In this document: positions 1-8,339 of the stretch, one piece after another
How positions within the stretch are numbered: the first letter of the stretch is position 1
Layout of the letters: each line of letters opens with the position of its first letter
Source: JAICNG01 sp035249985
GTDB lineage: Bacteria > Gemmatimonadota > Gemmatimonadetes > Gemmatimonadales > Gemmatimonadaceae
Assembly: GCA_035249985.1 (NCBI GenBank)
Contig: DATFFP010000051.1
Location: 1 to 64,000, forward strand
Length of the DNA stretch: 64,000 nucleotides
Reading direction: 5' to 3'
Position numbers and translations under genes: made by a program
The notes under the pieces: model-generated
The model's input: the letters and a program-made list of their open reading frames with translations, nothing else
What the model was told of the DNA's origin: nothing
Databases searched by the model: none

Positions 1-478
1 GCATCGTGATGTCGCTGTCGCCAGCGACCCGGACGGCGGCCACGAAGGGCCGCACGACGATGCGCGATCGCGCCACAAGCCCGCCGACCGTCGCGGTGAT
101 GGTCGTCGTGCCTGGGGCATGCGCGACCACACCCCCGCTCGGCGTCACCGAGGCGATCTCAGGGTGGTCGCTCATCCACTTGAGCGCTGAGCCGACGAGC
201 GCGCTTCCGCTCTTGTCCTTGATCGTCGCCGTGAGCTGGAGCGTGTCGTTCAGCGCTTCGGCGGTGTCGGCCAGTGGAGCGATACCCACCCACACGGCAC
301 CGATGTCGCCAACGGTCAGGTGCGCCGCGTCATCTCCGATCACTCCGTACGCGCGCGCGAACGACAACACCGAGACGAGGGCCGCCAGCGTCGACACCGT
401 TTTGGCGAACGATGACGTCGCTTTGGTGACGACTCGACCATGGACGGGAAGCTTGCTCCGCGGGACGCTCTCGCTCAT
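1..478 (-). CDS. Exported Ig-like (BIG2-type) protein, C-terminus outside window
   Basis: The reading frame is open from ATG at 478 to the left edge without a stop, so only about 159 N-terminal residues are visible. A hydrophobic stretch at about residues 27-44 (STLAALVSVLSFARA) looks like a signal peptide after a long basic n-region. Residues of about 75-145 fit a bacterial Ig-like fold: an LQLTATIKDKSG strand pair, a W followed by HPEIASVTPSG, then GTTTITATVGG. Such domains are common in surface or periplasmic adhesins and in propeller proteins such as the one at 29558. Function cannot be assigned. It is followed upstream, on the same strand, by the efflux operon ending at 645. Confidence 0.72.
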   Translation of the reverse strand, partial: MSESVPRSKLPVHGRVVTKATSSFAKTVSTLAALVSVLSFARAYGVIGDDAAHLTVGDIGAVWVGIAPLADTAEALNDTLQLTATIKDKSGSALVGSALKWMSDHPEIASVTPSGGVVAHAPGTTTITATVGGLVARSRIVVRPFVAAVRVAGDSDITM

Positions 479-510
479 ACCGAGAGGACTGGATGAGCGG
501 GGCTGCGGTC

Positions 511-539
511 ACGAAAATCCAGGTCGGCGAGGGTGTCAA
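511..539 (-). promoter_or_regulatory. Possible promoter of the Ig-like gene
   Basis: On the minus strand a perfect TTGACA lies at 539-534. About 17 bases further on is only a weak -10 candidate, TTTCGT (516-511). It sits about 33 bases upstream of the ATG at 478. The -35 box is good but the -10 box is poor, so the call is tentative. Confidence 0.28.
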
Positions 540-565
540 GGTAGTCGAAGTGAACGATGGAACAT

Positions 566-597
566 TAAGGCGCACTGTGTTTTACGCACAACGCCTA
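566..597 (-). terminator. Weak hairpin downstream of the efflux operon
   Basis: An imperfect stem pairs GGCG (569-572) with CGCC (592-595) and TGTG (576-579) with CACA (587-590). It follows the stop codon of the last efflux permease (645) on the minus strand and is flanked by AT-rich bases. There is no clean U-tract on the minus strand, so termination is only plausible. Confidence 0.3.
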
Positions 598-644
598 AAG
601 TTTTCCTCGAAATCACTGGAGTTGTCAGCCTGTTCGGGCCGCGA

Positions 645-1910
645 CTACTCGTAGCGCAGAGCCTCCACTGGGTCCAATCGGGCCGCACGCATGGCCGGAA
701 GGATCCCGAACAGGATGCCCGTGAGAGCGCTGCCGCCCACGGCGACCGCGATCCACTGCGGGGTCATCGCTGCCTCGATCGGCGTATTCGTCCGTACGAG
801 CCACGTGACGATCGCCCCCATGGCGAGCCCCACCACCGCACCGACGCCGGTGAGTGTCACCGCCTCGACGAGGAACTGCCACATGATCGTCAGGCGGGTG
901 GCTCCCAGTGCCTTCCGCACCCCGATTTCGCGCGTGCGCTCGGTGACGCTGATCATCATGATCGCGATCACACCGACGCCCCCCACGATCAGCCCGATCG
1001 CTGACAACACGAACATGACGATGAAGAACACCCCGGTGAGCTTGTTCCAGAACTCGAACAGCTTCTCCTGAGGCGTGACGAAGAACGTGTTCTCGGTAGC
1101 CGGCTTGAGTCCGCGGATGGACCGCAGCCGGGCGATCACGTCGTCCATCGCGGCATCCCGGGACACGCCATCGACCGGTTTGACGGTCATGTCGGCCCAC
1201 TCGGTCCAGACTCCCAGGTGCCGGCGCCCGGATTCAAAGGGCACGATGGCGCGCGGGCGGTCGCCACCCTCGCGCCCGGGTGTGCCGAGAAAGCTCGCCT
1301 TGTAGTGGTACAGCCCGATCACGCGGAATTGCTGCCCGTTGATGGCGATGAATTTCCCGATGGGGTCGGAGTCGCCGAAGAGCTTCTCCGCCATCAGGTC
1401 ATTGATCAGCACGACGCGCGCGCCCGTCTCGTTCTCGGCGTACGTGAAGCTCCGGCCAGGGGAAATGTCTCCGCCGTCGACGTCCGTCCATCCCGGCGTG
1501 TAGAGATCGAGCAGCGCGTTCTTGAGCGTTCTATCCTTGCGCTTGAAGGTCGCCGACGACCCGACGTGAGTCGTGACGCCGCGAATGGTGGGCAGGCGCG
1601 CGAGCGCCTCCCCCTCGGCGGTGGTGAGCGGTGGGTAGTGAATCCACTGACAGGTCTCGTCGCTCCCGTCGCAGACGTTGAACTCGATCGGAAACTTGTA
1701 GATGAAGAACGAAGTCGGGCCGGCGGCTTCGAAGTCGCGGGCGACGCTGCGATTGATCCCGTAGATCGCCGCTGAGATGGCGACCACGGTGAAGACGCCG
1801 ATGGCGACGCCGAGGATCGTGAGCGCGGCGCGCACCTTGTTTGCCCGAATCGAGTCGAAGGCGATGCCGACACCCTCGAGCAAGCTGAAGAGGCGTGTGG
1901 AGAGGCTCAT
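645..1910 (-). CDS. MacB/FtsX-type ABC transporter permease, second copy
   Basis: A 421-residue permease of the MacB family, predicted to work in the inner membrane with the ATPase at 3156 and the adaptor at 3959 in efflux or lipoprotein-type export. It has an N-terminal transmembrane helix (about residues 22-45, ALTILGVAIGVFTVVAIS), a large periplasmic MacB_PCD domain to about residue 270, and three C-terminal helices typical of the FtsX domain. The conserved TREIGVRKALGATRLTIM loop lies between them. The start at 1910 is chosen because homology begins there and because it lies two bases after the stop of the upstream permease (TAG CA ATG). Cysteines in the periplasmic part (about residues 74 and 80) could form a disulphide. 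The substrate is unknown. Confidence 0.9.
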   Translation of the reverse strand: MSLSTRLFSLLEGVGIAFDSIRANKVRAALTILGVAIGVFTVVAISAAIYGINRSVARDFEAAGPTSFFIYKFPIEFNVCDGSDETCQWIHYPPLTTAEGEALARLPTIRGVTTHVGSSATFKRKDRTLKNALLDLYTPGWTDVDGGDISPGRSFTYAENETGARVVLINDLMAEKLFGDSDPIGKFIAINGQQFRVIGLYHYKASFLGTPGREGGDRPRAIVPFESGRRHLGVWTEWADMTVKPVDGVSRDAAMDDVIARLRSIRGLKPATENTFFVTPQEKLFEFWNKLTGVFFIVMFVLSAIGLIVGGVGVIAIMMISVTERTREIGVRKALGATRLTIMWQFLVEAVTLTGVGAVVGLAMGAIVTWLVRTNTPIEAAMTPQWIAVAVGGSALTGILFGILPAMRAARLDPVEALRYE

Positions 1911-1912
1911 TG

Positions 1913-3154
1913 CTATTCCTGTCGCAGCGCGACGATCGGATCCAGCCGGGCTGCGCGCGCCGCCGGGTACATGCCGGAGATGATTCCCACCCCGGCGCCG
2001 AGGATCACGGCTGTGACCACCGACCACGGGGCGACGCTCGCCGGCATCGGGCTCATCTTCTGGACGAGCGCGGCGAGCCCGATCCCGAGGAGAATGCCGA
2101 ACGCCGCGCCGATCGTGCTGAGGGTCGCGGCCTCGACGAGGAACTGCGACAGAATGTCTCGGCGTCTCGCTCCGAGGGACTTCCGAATACCGATCTCTCG
2201 CGTGCGCTGCGCGACGGCGACGAGCATGATGTTCATGATCACGATGGCGCCCACGACCAGGCCGAGGGCGGGGAGTACGATGCCCGCCATCACCAGGATG
2301 TTCTCGATCTTCGCCCAGAAGGTCAGCGCCGACTCCGTGGTCTCGATCGAGAAATTATCCGGCTGGGCAGGACGGAGCTTGTGCCGGCCTCGCATGACCT
2401 GGCGCACGCGCTCCATGCCATCGCGCATGCCCTGCATCGAGCTCGACTTGAGGATGATCCCGTCGATGACACCGAACCGGCGGTTGAGCAGGCGCGCCAG
2501 CGGGGAATTCATCGGACCGACCACGAACTTGTCGACTGACAACCCGAACACGGAGCCCTGCTCCTCCATGACGCCGATGATGCGGTATGGAACTCCGCCA
2601 ATGCGCAGCTCGCGCCCAAGGGCGCTGGTCGTCGGGAAGAAACGCTGCTTCACATCCTGTCCGATGACGACGACCTTCGCCCCGCTCGCGAACTCGTGCG
2701 GTGCGATCAGTCGGCCGCTCGCGACGTTGAGGTTGCGAATCTCGAAGAACGATCCGTCCACGGCGAACGCCTCGACATCGCGCGGGCGCATGTCCTTGGT
2801 GGACACGGGAATTTGGTCCCGGCTCTCGACCGCCCACATGACATCGGGCGGCAGCGCCTTCACCACCGGCTCGACGTCATGCAGGTAGATGCGAGGACGC
2901 CGAGCGAACGATCGCCACTCCTCATCGGTCGTATGCATCTCGAAGTACGGCCGGTGCCGCAGCGTGAACGTGTTCACGCCCATCAACTTTCCGGCGAACT
3001 CCTCCTCCATGTAGCGGCCCATGCCGTTGATGACGGCGACCACCGCAATGAGGAACATGACGCCGATCGTCACGCCGAGCAGGGTGAAAAAGCTCTTCAG
3101 CTTTTGCGCACGAATCTGCGATAACGCGAGACGGATGGCTTCGATGAATGGCAC
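1913..3154 (-). CDS. MacB/FtsX-type ABC transporter permease, first copy
   Basis: A 413-residue paralogue of the following permease, with the same order: one N-terminal helix (SFFTLLGVTIGVMFLIAVV), a periplasmic domain, and three C-terminal helices with the TREIGIRKSLGARRRDIL loop. I start it at GTG 3154, one base after the TAA stop of the ATPase gene (TAACGTG), because family homology begins PFIEAIRLALSQIRAQKLKS. Longer frames upstream run into the ATPase gene. Having two permeases suggests a heterodimeric transporter rather than the MacB homodimer, in which ATPase and permease are fused. Confidence 0.9.
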   Translation of the reverse strand: MPFIEAIRLALSQIRAQKLKSFFTLLGVTIGVMFLIAVVAVINGMGRYMEEEFAGKLMGVNTFTLRHRPYFEMHTTDEEWRSFARRPRIYLHDVEPVVKALPPDVMWAVESRDQIPVSTKDMRPRDVEAFAVDGSFFEIRNLNVASGRLIAPHEFASGAKVVVIGQDVKQRFFPTTSALGRELRIGGVPYRIIGVMEEQGSVFGLSVDKFVVGPMNSPLARLLNRRFGVIDGIILKSSSMQGMRDGMERVRQVMRGRHKLRPAQPDNFSIETTESALTFWAKIENILVMAGIVLPALGLVVGAIVIMNIMLVAVAQRTREIGIRKSLGARRRDILSQFLVEAATLSTIGAAFGILLGIGLAALVQKMSPMPASVAPWSVVTAVILGAGVGIISGMYPAARAARLDPIVALRQE

Positions 3155-3155
3155 G

Positions 3156-3962
3156 TTAGTGAGCCGCTTGAGCGAGGGCGACGCGCTGCGCGAAGGTGTC
3201 GCGCCGCTCGTCGGAGGAAATGCGTCCGTCGCGGAGCACCACGATGCGCCGCGCATGCGCCGCGATGTCCGCCTCGTGTGTCACCATGATGACCGTCTGC
3301 CCTTCCGTGGCCAACGACTCGAAGACGCGCATGATCTCCGCCGACGTTCCCGAGTCGAGGTTTCCGGTCGGCTCGTCGGCCAGGAGAATCGCCGGCTCGT
3401 TGACGAGCGCGCGCGCGATGGCGACGCGCTGCCGCTGGCCGCCCGAGAGCTCGTTGGGCCGGTGCGTTGCACGGTCCCCGAGCTGCACGCGCTCCAGCGC
3501 CTGCGTCGCGCGGCGCTTGCGTTCCTGCGAGGGGACGCCCGCGTACACGAGCGGGAGCTCGACGTTGTGAAGCGCCGTCGCCCGTGGAAGAAGGTTGAAT
3601 GTCTGGAAGACGAAGCCGATCTCGCGGTTGCGCACTCGCGCCAGCTCGTCGTCGCTCATGTCCGACACCAGCATTCCGTTGAGCCAGTACTCGCCGGCCG
3701 TCGGCGTGTCGAGGCAGCCAATGAGATTCATGAGCGTCGACTTTCCCGACCCCGAGGGACCCATGATCGCGACGTACTCGTTCCGCCGGATGGCGAGGTC
3801 CACGCCGCGGAGGGCGTGGACGACCTCGCCCCCCATGTCGTAGTCCCGCTGGATGTTGCGCGTGACGATGACCCAGTCCTCGTCAGGCGCGAGTCCAGCG
3901 TTGCGAATGACCGCTTCGCGCTCGGCGGTGTGGCTGACGGGCGTGTCCGTATGTGGGCTCAC
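3156..3962 (-). CDS. MacB/LolD-type ABC transporter ATPase
   Basis: A 268-residue cytoplasmic ATPase that powers the two permeases that follow. Visible motifs are Walker A GPSGSGKS (about 68-75), a Q-loop in GFVFQTFNLLP, the signature LSGGQRQR, Walker B ILLADEP followed by TGNLDS, and the H-loop in VTHEADIA. These are typical of the MacB/LolD/FtsE group. The start is GTG at 3962, overlapping the stop of the adaptor gene by four bases (GTGA), which indicates translational coupling. About 30 residues precede the ABC core, slightly longer than LolD. Confidence 0.93.
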   Translation of the reverse strand: MSPHTDTPVSHTAEREAVIRNAGLAPDEDWVIVTRNIQRDYDMGGEVVHALRGVDLAIRRNEYVAIMGPSGSGKSTLMNLIGCLDTPTAGEYWLNGMLVSDMSDDELARVRNREIGFVFQTFNLLPRATALHNVELPLVYAGVPSQERKRRATQALERVQLGDRATHRPNELSGGQRQRVAIARALVNEPAILLADEPTGNLDSGTSAEIMRVFESLATEGQTVIMVTHEADIAAHARRIVVLRDGRISSDERRDTFAQRVALAQAAH

Positions 3963-5248
3963 GTCTGCGCTCCGGCCGCGGTCGTGGTCTCCTCCGTCTT
4001 CGCCTCGCGAACCGTCGCGCCATCCTTCAGCTCGCGGATCGCCTGGTAGCTGCCGGCCACGATCTTCTCGCCCGGCTGCAGTCCGTCGACGACCTCGAAG
4101 TACTCTTCGCCGGCGATCCCCACGCGAACGGGACGGAACGTGACCTTGTTGTCCGCGCCCACGATGAAAACGCCCTCGACATCACGCTGCCCGACCTGCT
4201 TCGTGGGCTGGCGTCCGAGCGCAATCGCGGCCGAATCGCCGGACCTCGATGTCTCGTGCTCGCGCACGGTGAGCGCGATGATCGGCACCGCCACCACATT
4301 CGTGCGGGTGTCGGTAATGATCTTGGCCGTCGCCGAGAAGTCGGGACGTGTTTCCGAGGGCGGGTTGAGCAGCTGCACCGTTACCTCGTAGTCCACCGCC
4401 TGGTCGGAGCCCTGCGGCCCTCCGGCGGCCAGCTTGATCGAGCTATTGGAGATCTCGACGACGCGGCCGACGAACGTCGTGTCGGGGAACGCGTCGATCT
4501 CGACCGTCGCCGAGTCGCCGAGTGAGATACGAGCGACGTCGGTCTCGTCGACCTTGATCTTCGTCTCGAGCACGCTCATGTCGGCGATGGTCAGCAGCGT
4601 GGCCGCGTCCATGTTGAATGTGCCTGGAACCGCGGTCTCGCCGAGCTCGACGTTGAGCCGGGTGATGCGTCCGGCCATGGGCGCCAGGATGACGGTCTTG
4701 GAGAGGCTCGACCGCGCGTCGCGCAGCGTTGCCGCTGACTGCTCGACGTTGTGGCGCGCCGACTGATACAGCGCCTCGTTCACCTCGAGCGTCGTCTTGA
4801 GCTGCTCGAGCTGCTCGGCGGAGACGAGTGTCGGATTCGCTTTGCGGATCTCCTCGGACCGGGCGAGGTTGCTGCGCGCTTGCTCCAGGTTCGCACGCGC
4901 CTGCGCTTCCTGCGCGCGTGCCGCGGCGACGCCGGCTTCGGCCCGCTGGACGCCCGCCTGGTATTGCACCGGCTCGATCTCGAGCAGGAACTGCCCGCGC
5001 GAGACCATCTGGCCTTCCTTCACGGCGAGCCGCACGATGCGGCCGCTGATGTCGGCAGTGAGATCGACCTTCGTTCGTGGCTCGACCTGGCCACTCGCCG
5101 TGACCGACGCGATGAGATCGCGTCGCGCCACTTCCTCCATGCGAACTTCAACGCCCTGGTTGCCCCGCTTCGCCGCGGTGACCGCGATCCACACACCCGC
5201 GACAAGCGCCAATCCCACGCCGATCCCCCACTTGGTCTTCCGGCTCAT
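3959..5248 (-). CDS. MacA/HlyD-type periplasmic adaptor (membrane fusion protein)
   Basis: A 429-residue adaptor linking the inner-membrane ABC transporter to the outer-membrane channel encoded just upstream. The N-terminus MSRKTKWGIGVGLALVAG is a membrane anchor or signal sequence. A split biotinyl-lipoyl domain (DLIASVTASGQVEPRTKVDL at about 40-60, and VILAPMAGRITRLNVELG at about 170-190) flanks an alanine- and glutamine-rich coiled coil (about 95-165). Beta-barrel and membrane-proximal domains follow, with DADFSATAKI-like strands. The start at 5248 is preceded by a purine-rich CGAGGA about 6 bases away. An earlier in-frame ATG would extend into the channel gene. Confidence 0.92.
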   Translation of the reverse strand: MSRKTKWGIGVGLALVAGVWIAVTAAKRGNQGVEVRMEEVARRDLIASVTASGQVEPRTKVDLTADISGRIVRLAVKEGQMVSRGQFLLEIEPVQYQAGVQRAEAGVAAARAQEAQARANLEQARSNLARSEEIRKANPTLVSAEQLEQLKTTLEVNEALYQSARHNVEQSAATLRDARSSLSKTVILAPMAGRITRLNVELGETAVPGTFNMDAATLLTIADMSVLETKIKVDETDVARISLGDSATVEIDAFPDTTFVGRVVEISNSSIKLAAGGPQGSDQAVDYEVTVQLLNPPSETRPDFSATAKIITDTRTNVVAVPIIALTVREHETSRSGDSAAIALGRQPTKQVGQRDVEGVFIVGADNKVTFRPVRVGIAGEEYFEVVDGLQPGEKIVAGSYQAIRELKDGATVREAKTEETTTAAGAQT

Positions 5249-5261
5249 TTTTGGTCCTCGT

Positions 5262-6752
5262 TTAGCGAAGGGGGCGGCCGACCGCGTTTTCCAGCGCGGC
5301 CCACGCCTGATGGTAATCGTAGATGGCTGCGATTCGATCCTGCTCGGCGCGCTCGAAGCTCGAGCGTGATTCCGCCAGCTCCACGAAGGTCGCGGCGCCG
5401 ACGCGATACCGCTCTTCCGTGAGACGGAGCTCATCGCGGGCCTTGGCCGCGTTTTGCTCCTGCACTTCGCTCGCGCGCACGGCGGTCACGAGTGTGAAGT
5501 AGGCCGCACTGACGTCCGCCGTCAGGCGAAGCTCCTGCTGTCGCACCTGATAGCGTGCATCATCCCGCGTCGCCTGCGCAACCTGCACCCGCTGCTCGCG
5601 GGCGAACCCGTCGAACAAGGGGAGCGACACGCGTGCCTGCAAGCTGAACGGCTGCCGCGTGAAGTCGAATGGGAAGCGGTCGTTCTCGCGACGGATCGCT
5701 GCTTCATCGGCGGGTCCGAACTGGAACTCGCTGTTGCAGAACGCCGTGATGGGCGCGAGTCCCGCGCCCTGGCGAATCGAATCGGTGCTGAAGCACTGCG
5801 CGCGGTTTTGAAGCACCTGCGAGCGCTGCCCTTCGACGAGGAAGCGGTCGTTGGTGTACTGCTGCGTGTAGCCGCCCCAGCCGGTGCTCAGGCTGAGCGA
5901 GGGCAGGTACTGCGACTGCGCGCGCCGCACATCGAGCGAGGCCACGCGCTCCCGCGAACGATAGGCGCGAACGGTCGGGTTTTCTTCACGCGCGACGCGC
6001 ATCACTTCATCCAATGAGATCGACGGCGCGGTGACCGCGAACTGCGAGGTCAGCCGCACATTCGGAGGTTGCGCCACGCCCATGCGCTCGAAGAGGCGGA
6101 GCTTGTCCACTTCCGCGGTATTGCGTGCGCGAAGCGCGGCGACTTGCTGCGTCCCGAGGGCGACTTCAGCTCGCGTGACGTCGAGCTGCGTTCCCGACCC
6201 GACGGCCGCGCGCGCGCGTGCAAGCTCCAGCTGCACCTGGGCGGTGGCCGTGAGCGTATCCTGGAGGATCGCCTGTGCCTCGGACTTGAGCGCCTCGAGG
6301 TAATCCTGCTTGATGAGGGCGCGGAGCGTATGGCTCGAGCCGACGATGTCGGCCTCGACCGCGTCGCGGCGGGCCGACTCCAGCTTGGGTGTGATGAAGG
6401 TCGAGGGGCTGATGTCGTACTGCAGCCCGAGCCAGTACGACGACTGGTACACGTCGGAGCTGGTGCTGAAGTTCAGCCCCTGAAACGGCTGTGAACCCTC
6501 CTTCCGGTACTCGCTGCTGAAGGAAAGGCTGGCGCTCGGCAGCAGGGCGCCGTAGGCCGCGCGAACGGACGCGCTGGCGGCGCGCCGATCGTTCACAAAC
6601 TGCAGATGCAGCGGGTTGTTGCGCTGGGCGAGCGCGATCGCCTCGTCAAGCGTGAGCACGGTGCCCCGCACAGTATCCGCCACCTGCGCGATCGCGGAAA
6701 CGGGCAAAAGGGCGCTGGCAAGCGCGAGCGCGACGAGCACGGTAAATCGCAT
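5262..6752 (-). CDS. TolC-family outer-membrane efflux protein
   Basis: A 496-residue outer-membrane channel, first gene of the efflux operon. It has a signal peptide (FTVLVALALASALLPVSAIAQ) and two outer-membrane efflux repeats. The first opens with LTLDEAIALAQRNNPLHLQF and the second with SLDEVMRVAREENPTVRAY, the duplicated N-terminal helix pattern of TolC. Long amphipathic helices follow, and the end EERYRVGAATFVELAESRSS is typical. An inserted segment of about 60 residues in the middle contains two Cys (RAQCFSTD and ITAFCNSE) and may be an extracellular or periplasmic loop. Five genes with spacings from a 4-base overlap to 13 bases follow in the order channel, adaptor, ATPase, permease, permease. 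Confidence 0.93.
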   Translation of the reverse strand: MRFTVLVALALASALLPVSAIAQVADTVRGTVLTLDEAIALAQRNNPLHLQFVNDRRAASASVRAAYGALLPSASLSFSSEYRKEGSQPFQGLNFSTSSDVYQSSYWLGLQYDISPSTFITPKLESARRDAVEADIVGSSHTLRALIKQDYLEALKSEAQAILQDTLTATAQVQLELARARAAVGSGTQLDVTRAEVALGTQQVAALRARNTAEVDKLRLFERMGVAQPPNVRLTSQFAVTAPSISLDEVMRVAREENPTVRAYRSRERVASLDVRRAQSQYLPSLSLSTGWGGYTQQYTNDRFLVEGQRSQVLQNRAQCFSTDSIRQGAGLAPITAFCNSEFQFGPADEAAIRRENDRFPFDFTRQPFSLQARVSLPLFDGFAREQRVQVAQATRDDARYQVRQQELRLTADVSAAYFTLVTAVRASEVQEQNAAKARDELRLTEERYRVGAATFVELAESRSSFERAEQDRIAAIYDYHQAWAALENAVGRPLR

Positions 6753-6843
6753 CGGGGGGAACCTCGAAAGGAAGGACGTGTGAGCGTACGGGGCCCCGGC
6801 GCAACCGGTTTCAGCGAGACACACGAGGCTGGGAACGCGAAAA

Positions 6844-6863
6844 AGCCCCGCGAACGCGGGGCT
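6844..6863 (-). terminator. Rho-independent terminator
   Basis: A perfect 8-bp stem, AGCCCCGC / GCGGGGCT, with a GTTC loop is followed on the minus strand by TTTTT. It lies 20 bases after the stop codon of the secreted protein ending at 6883. This is the clearest classical terminator in the window and separates that gene from the efflux operon. Confidence 0.88.
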
Positions 6864-6882
6864 CTTCGCCTCCAGCCATGGT

Positions 6883-7560
6883 TCAGCGAGGAGGGTCGTC
6901 CCGCGTCGCGGTGATCCCGCGGCTTTCGAGCGTGACCTTGAGGACGCGTCCCTGCGCGTCGACCCAGATCCGCCGCGTGCCGCCGTCAGGATCGGTCATC
7001 ACATAACGAGTCGCGGCGATGCGACTCCCGCTGATGGTCACCGCATCGGCACCCTCGTTGTCTACGCGCATCGTGACCTGAACGTTGCGCCGTGGCACGA
7101 CGACCGGTACGGCCCCGGTGCGTCCAGCGCGCGCCAGGAAGTAGTACTGGTGGAACACATCGTCGTCGAGAATCAGGGCTCCGTCGGCGACGACGTATTC
7201 ACGCGCGGATTCCCCGCGAGGGGTGCGCAGCTGCGCGCTGAAGCGCCCGCGGCCGACGCGCCCCTGGAGGCGCTCCTGCACGTCAGCGCCCGTGCTGACC
7301 TCCACCTGGTAGCGGAGCGGCGCACCAGAGGCGTCCGTCTGAAGGGCCGGAGACAGGCGGCGATCGGTGTAGACCACCGTGGCGTTGGCGACGAGCACGT
7401 CCCCGCCGGGGCTGGGCGTCCGCCGAATGGCGAACTCCTCGCGTCCGATGCGAGTCCCGTTGTGGGAAATCGTGAAGCTGCCCTCGTCGACGACCGTTAC
7501 CTGCGCGGACGCCGAGAGCGCGAAGCCCAGAAGTGCGGTGCCCGCAATGAGTAGGCGCAT
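6883..7560 (-). CDS. Secreted protein of unknown function
   Basis: 225 residues starting at ATG 7560, with a clear signal peptide (RLLIAGTALLGFALSASAQ). The mature part opens with DEGSFTISHNGTRIGREEF and continues as a run of beta strands. This resembles the general layout of periplasmic proteins with a lipocalin-like barrel (DUF3108- or DUF6134-type), but I cannot assign a family from sequence alone. It is bounded by a strong terminator at 6844 and lies 32 bases downstream of the creatininase-like gene on the same strand. A start 36 bases earlier (MNRDHPVG) is possible but would bury the signal peptide. Confidence 0.72.
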   Translation of the reverse strand: MRLLIAGTALLGFALSASAQVTVVDEGSFTISHNGTRIGREEFAIRRTPSPGGDVLVANATVVYTDRRLSPALQTDASGAPLRYQVEVSTGADVQERLQGRVGRGRFSAQLRTPRGESAREYVVADGALILDDDVFHQYYFLARAGRTGAVPVVVPRRNVQVTMRVDNEGADAVTISGSRIAATRYVMTDPDGGTRRIWVDAQGRVLKVTLESRGITATRDDPPR

Positions 7561-7592
7561 GATCTCGTGATACCCCACGGGGTGGTCTCGGT

Positions 7593-8339
7593 TCATGCTT
7601 CGGGGGCCGGCGCCAGGAAGATTCGCTCGCTGATTTTTTCGCGAAACCGCTCGTAGAGCGCTTTTCCCTTCGCCGGAGAGGCAAGCGACGGCCGCCCGAT
7701 CGATCCGGGACTCCCTTTCGGGACGCGCAGCGAACCGCGCCGGTAACGTCGCATGGACTCGCGCGACATCATATAATCCTGTGCCAGATCGAGATGTACG
7801 AGCTCTGGTGCGAGAAACAACAAGAGGGACGTGTCGACCTCGTCGCCGTGCATGTGCTCGGTCTGGCCTTCGAGGAGGTCGGCGATCGGAATAGCATATA
7901 TATCGACGACGCGCACTCGCGCGACGGACGTGATCACAGTCGCCAGCGCTTCCTGATGCGGATCGTGCTCGTGGGCGGTGAGGAGGATGAACTCGCGGAA
8001 CCCCGTTGCCTCCCACGACGCGAGCAGGTCGTTGAGCATGCGGTGGAGAGTCTTCTTGCGAACGGAAGCATTGCCCGCGAACGCACGTTCGGTCACCACG
8101 TTGACCCCATATTCCACCGTTGGCGCGCGCAGCACACCGTACTCTGCAGAGAGGTCATCGGCGAGACGCTCGGCGATGATCGTGGCAGTCCCGATGGGCA
8201 GATGGGGGCCGTGCTGCTCGCACGTCCCGACTGGCACGATGAGGCGCGGATCCTCGGCGAGAATTGCCGCGACCTGAGCGGGAGTCATCTCTTTGAGCCG
8301 GCGCGGCGACGACGCGGCGGTGGGGAGGGGGACAGTCAT
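7593..8339 (-). CDS. Creatininase-family protein with altered metal site
   Basis: 248 residues, the normal length of creatininase-fold amidohydrolases. The hallmark EQHGPHLPIGT is present at about residues 38-48, but the next residue, normally the Asp metal ligand, is Ala. The usual NGHGGN-type motif (His and acidic ligand) reads TAHEHDPH. The later HGDEVDTS stretch resembles the conserved HAGExETS region. Enzymes of this family include creatininase, FAPy deformylase and mycofactocin MftE, so substrate cannot be guessed. The start at 8339 gives the family-typical lead-in RRLKEMTP. An alternative ATG at 8288 would avoid the overlap with the divergent kinase gene. Confidence 0.78.
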   Translation of the reverse strand: MTVPLPTAASSPRRLKEMTPAQVAAILAEDPRLIVPVGTCEQHGPHLPIGTATIIAERLADDLSAEYGVLRAPTVEYGVNVVTERAFAGNASVRKKTLHRMLNDLLASWEATGFREFILLTAHEHDPHQEALATVITSVARVRVVDIYAIPIADLLEGQTEHMHGDEVDTSLLLFLAPELVHLDLAQDYMMSRESMRRYRRGSLRVPKGSPGSIGRPSLASPAKGKALYERFREKISERIFLAPAPEA

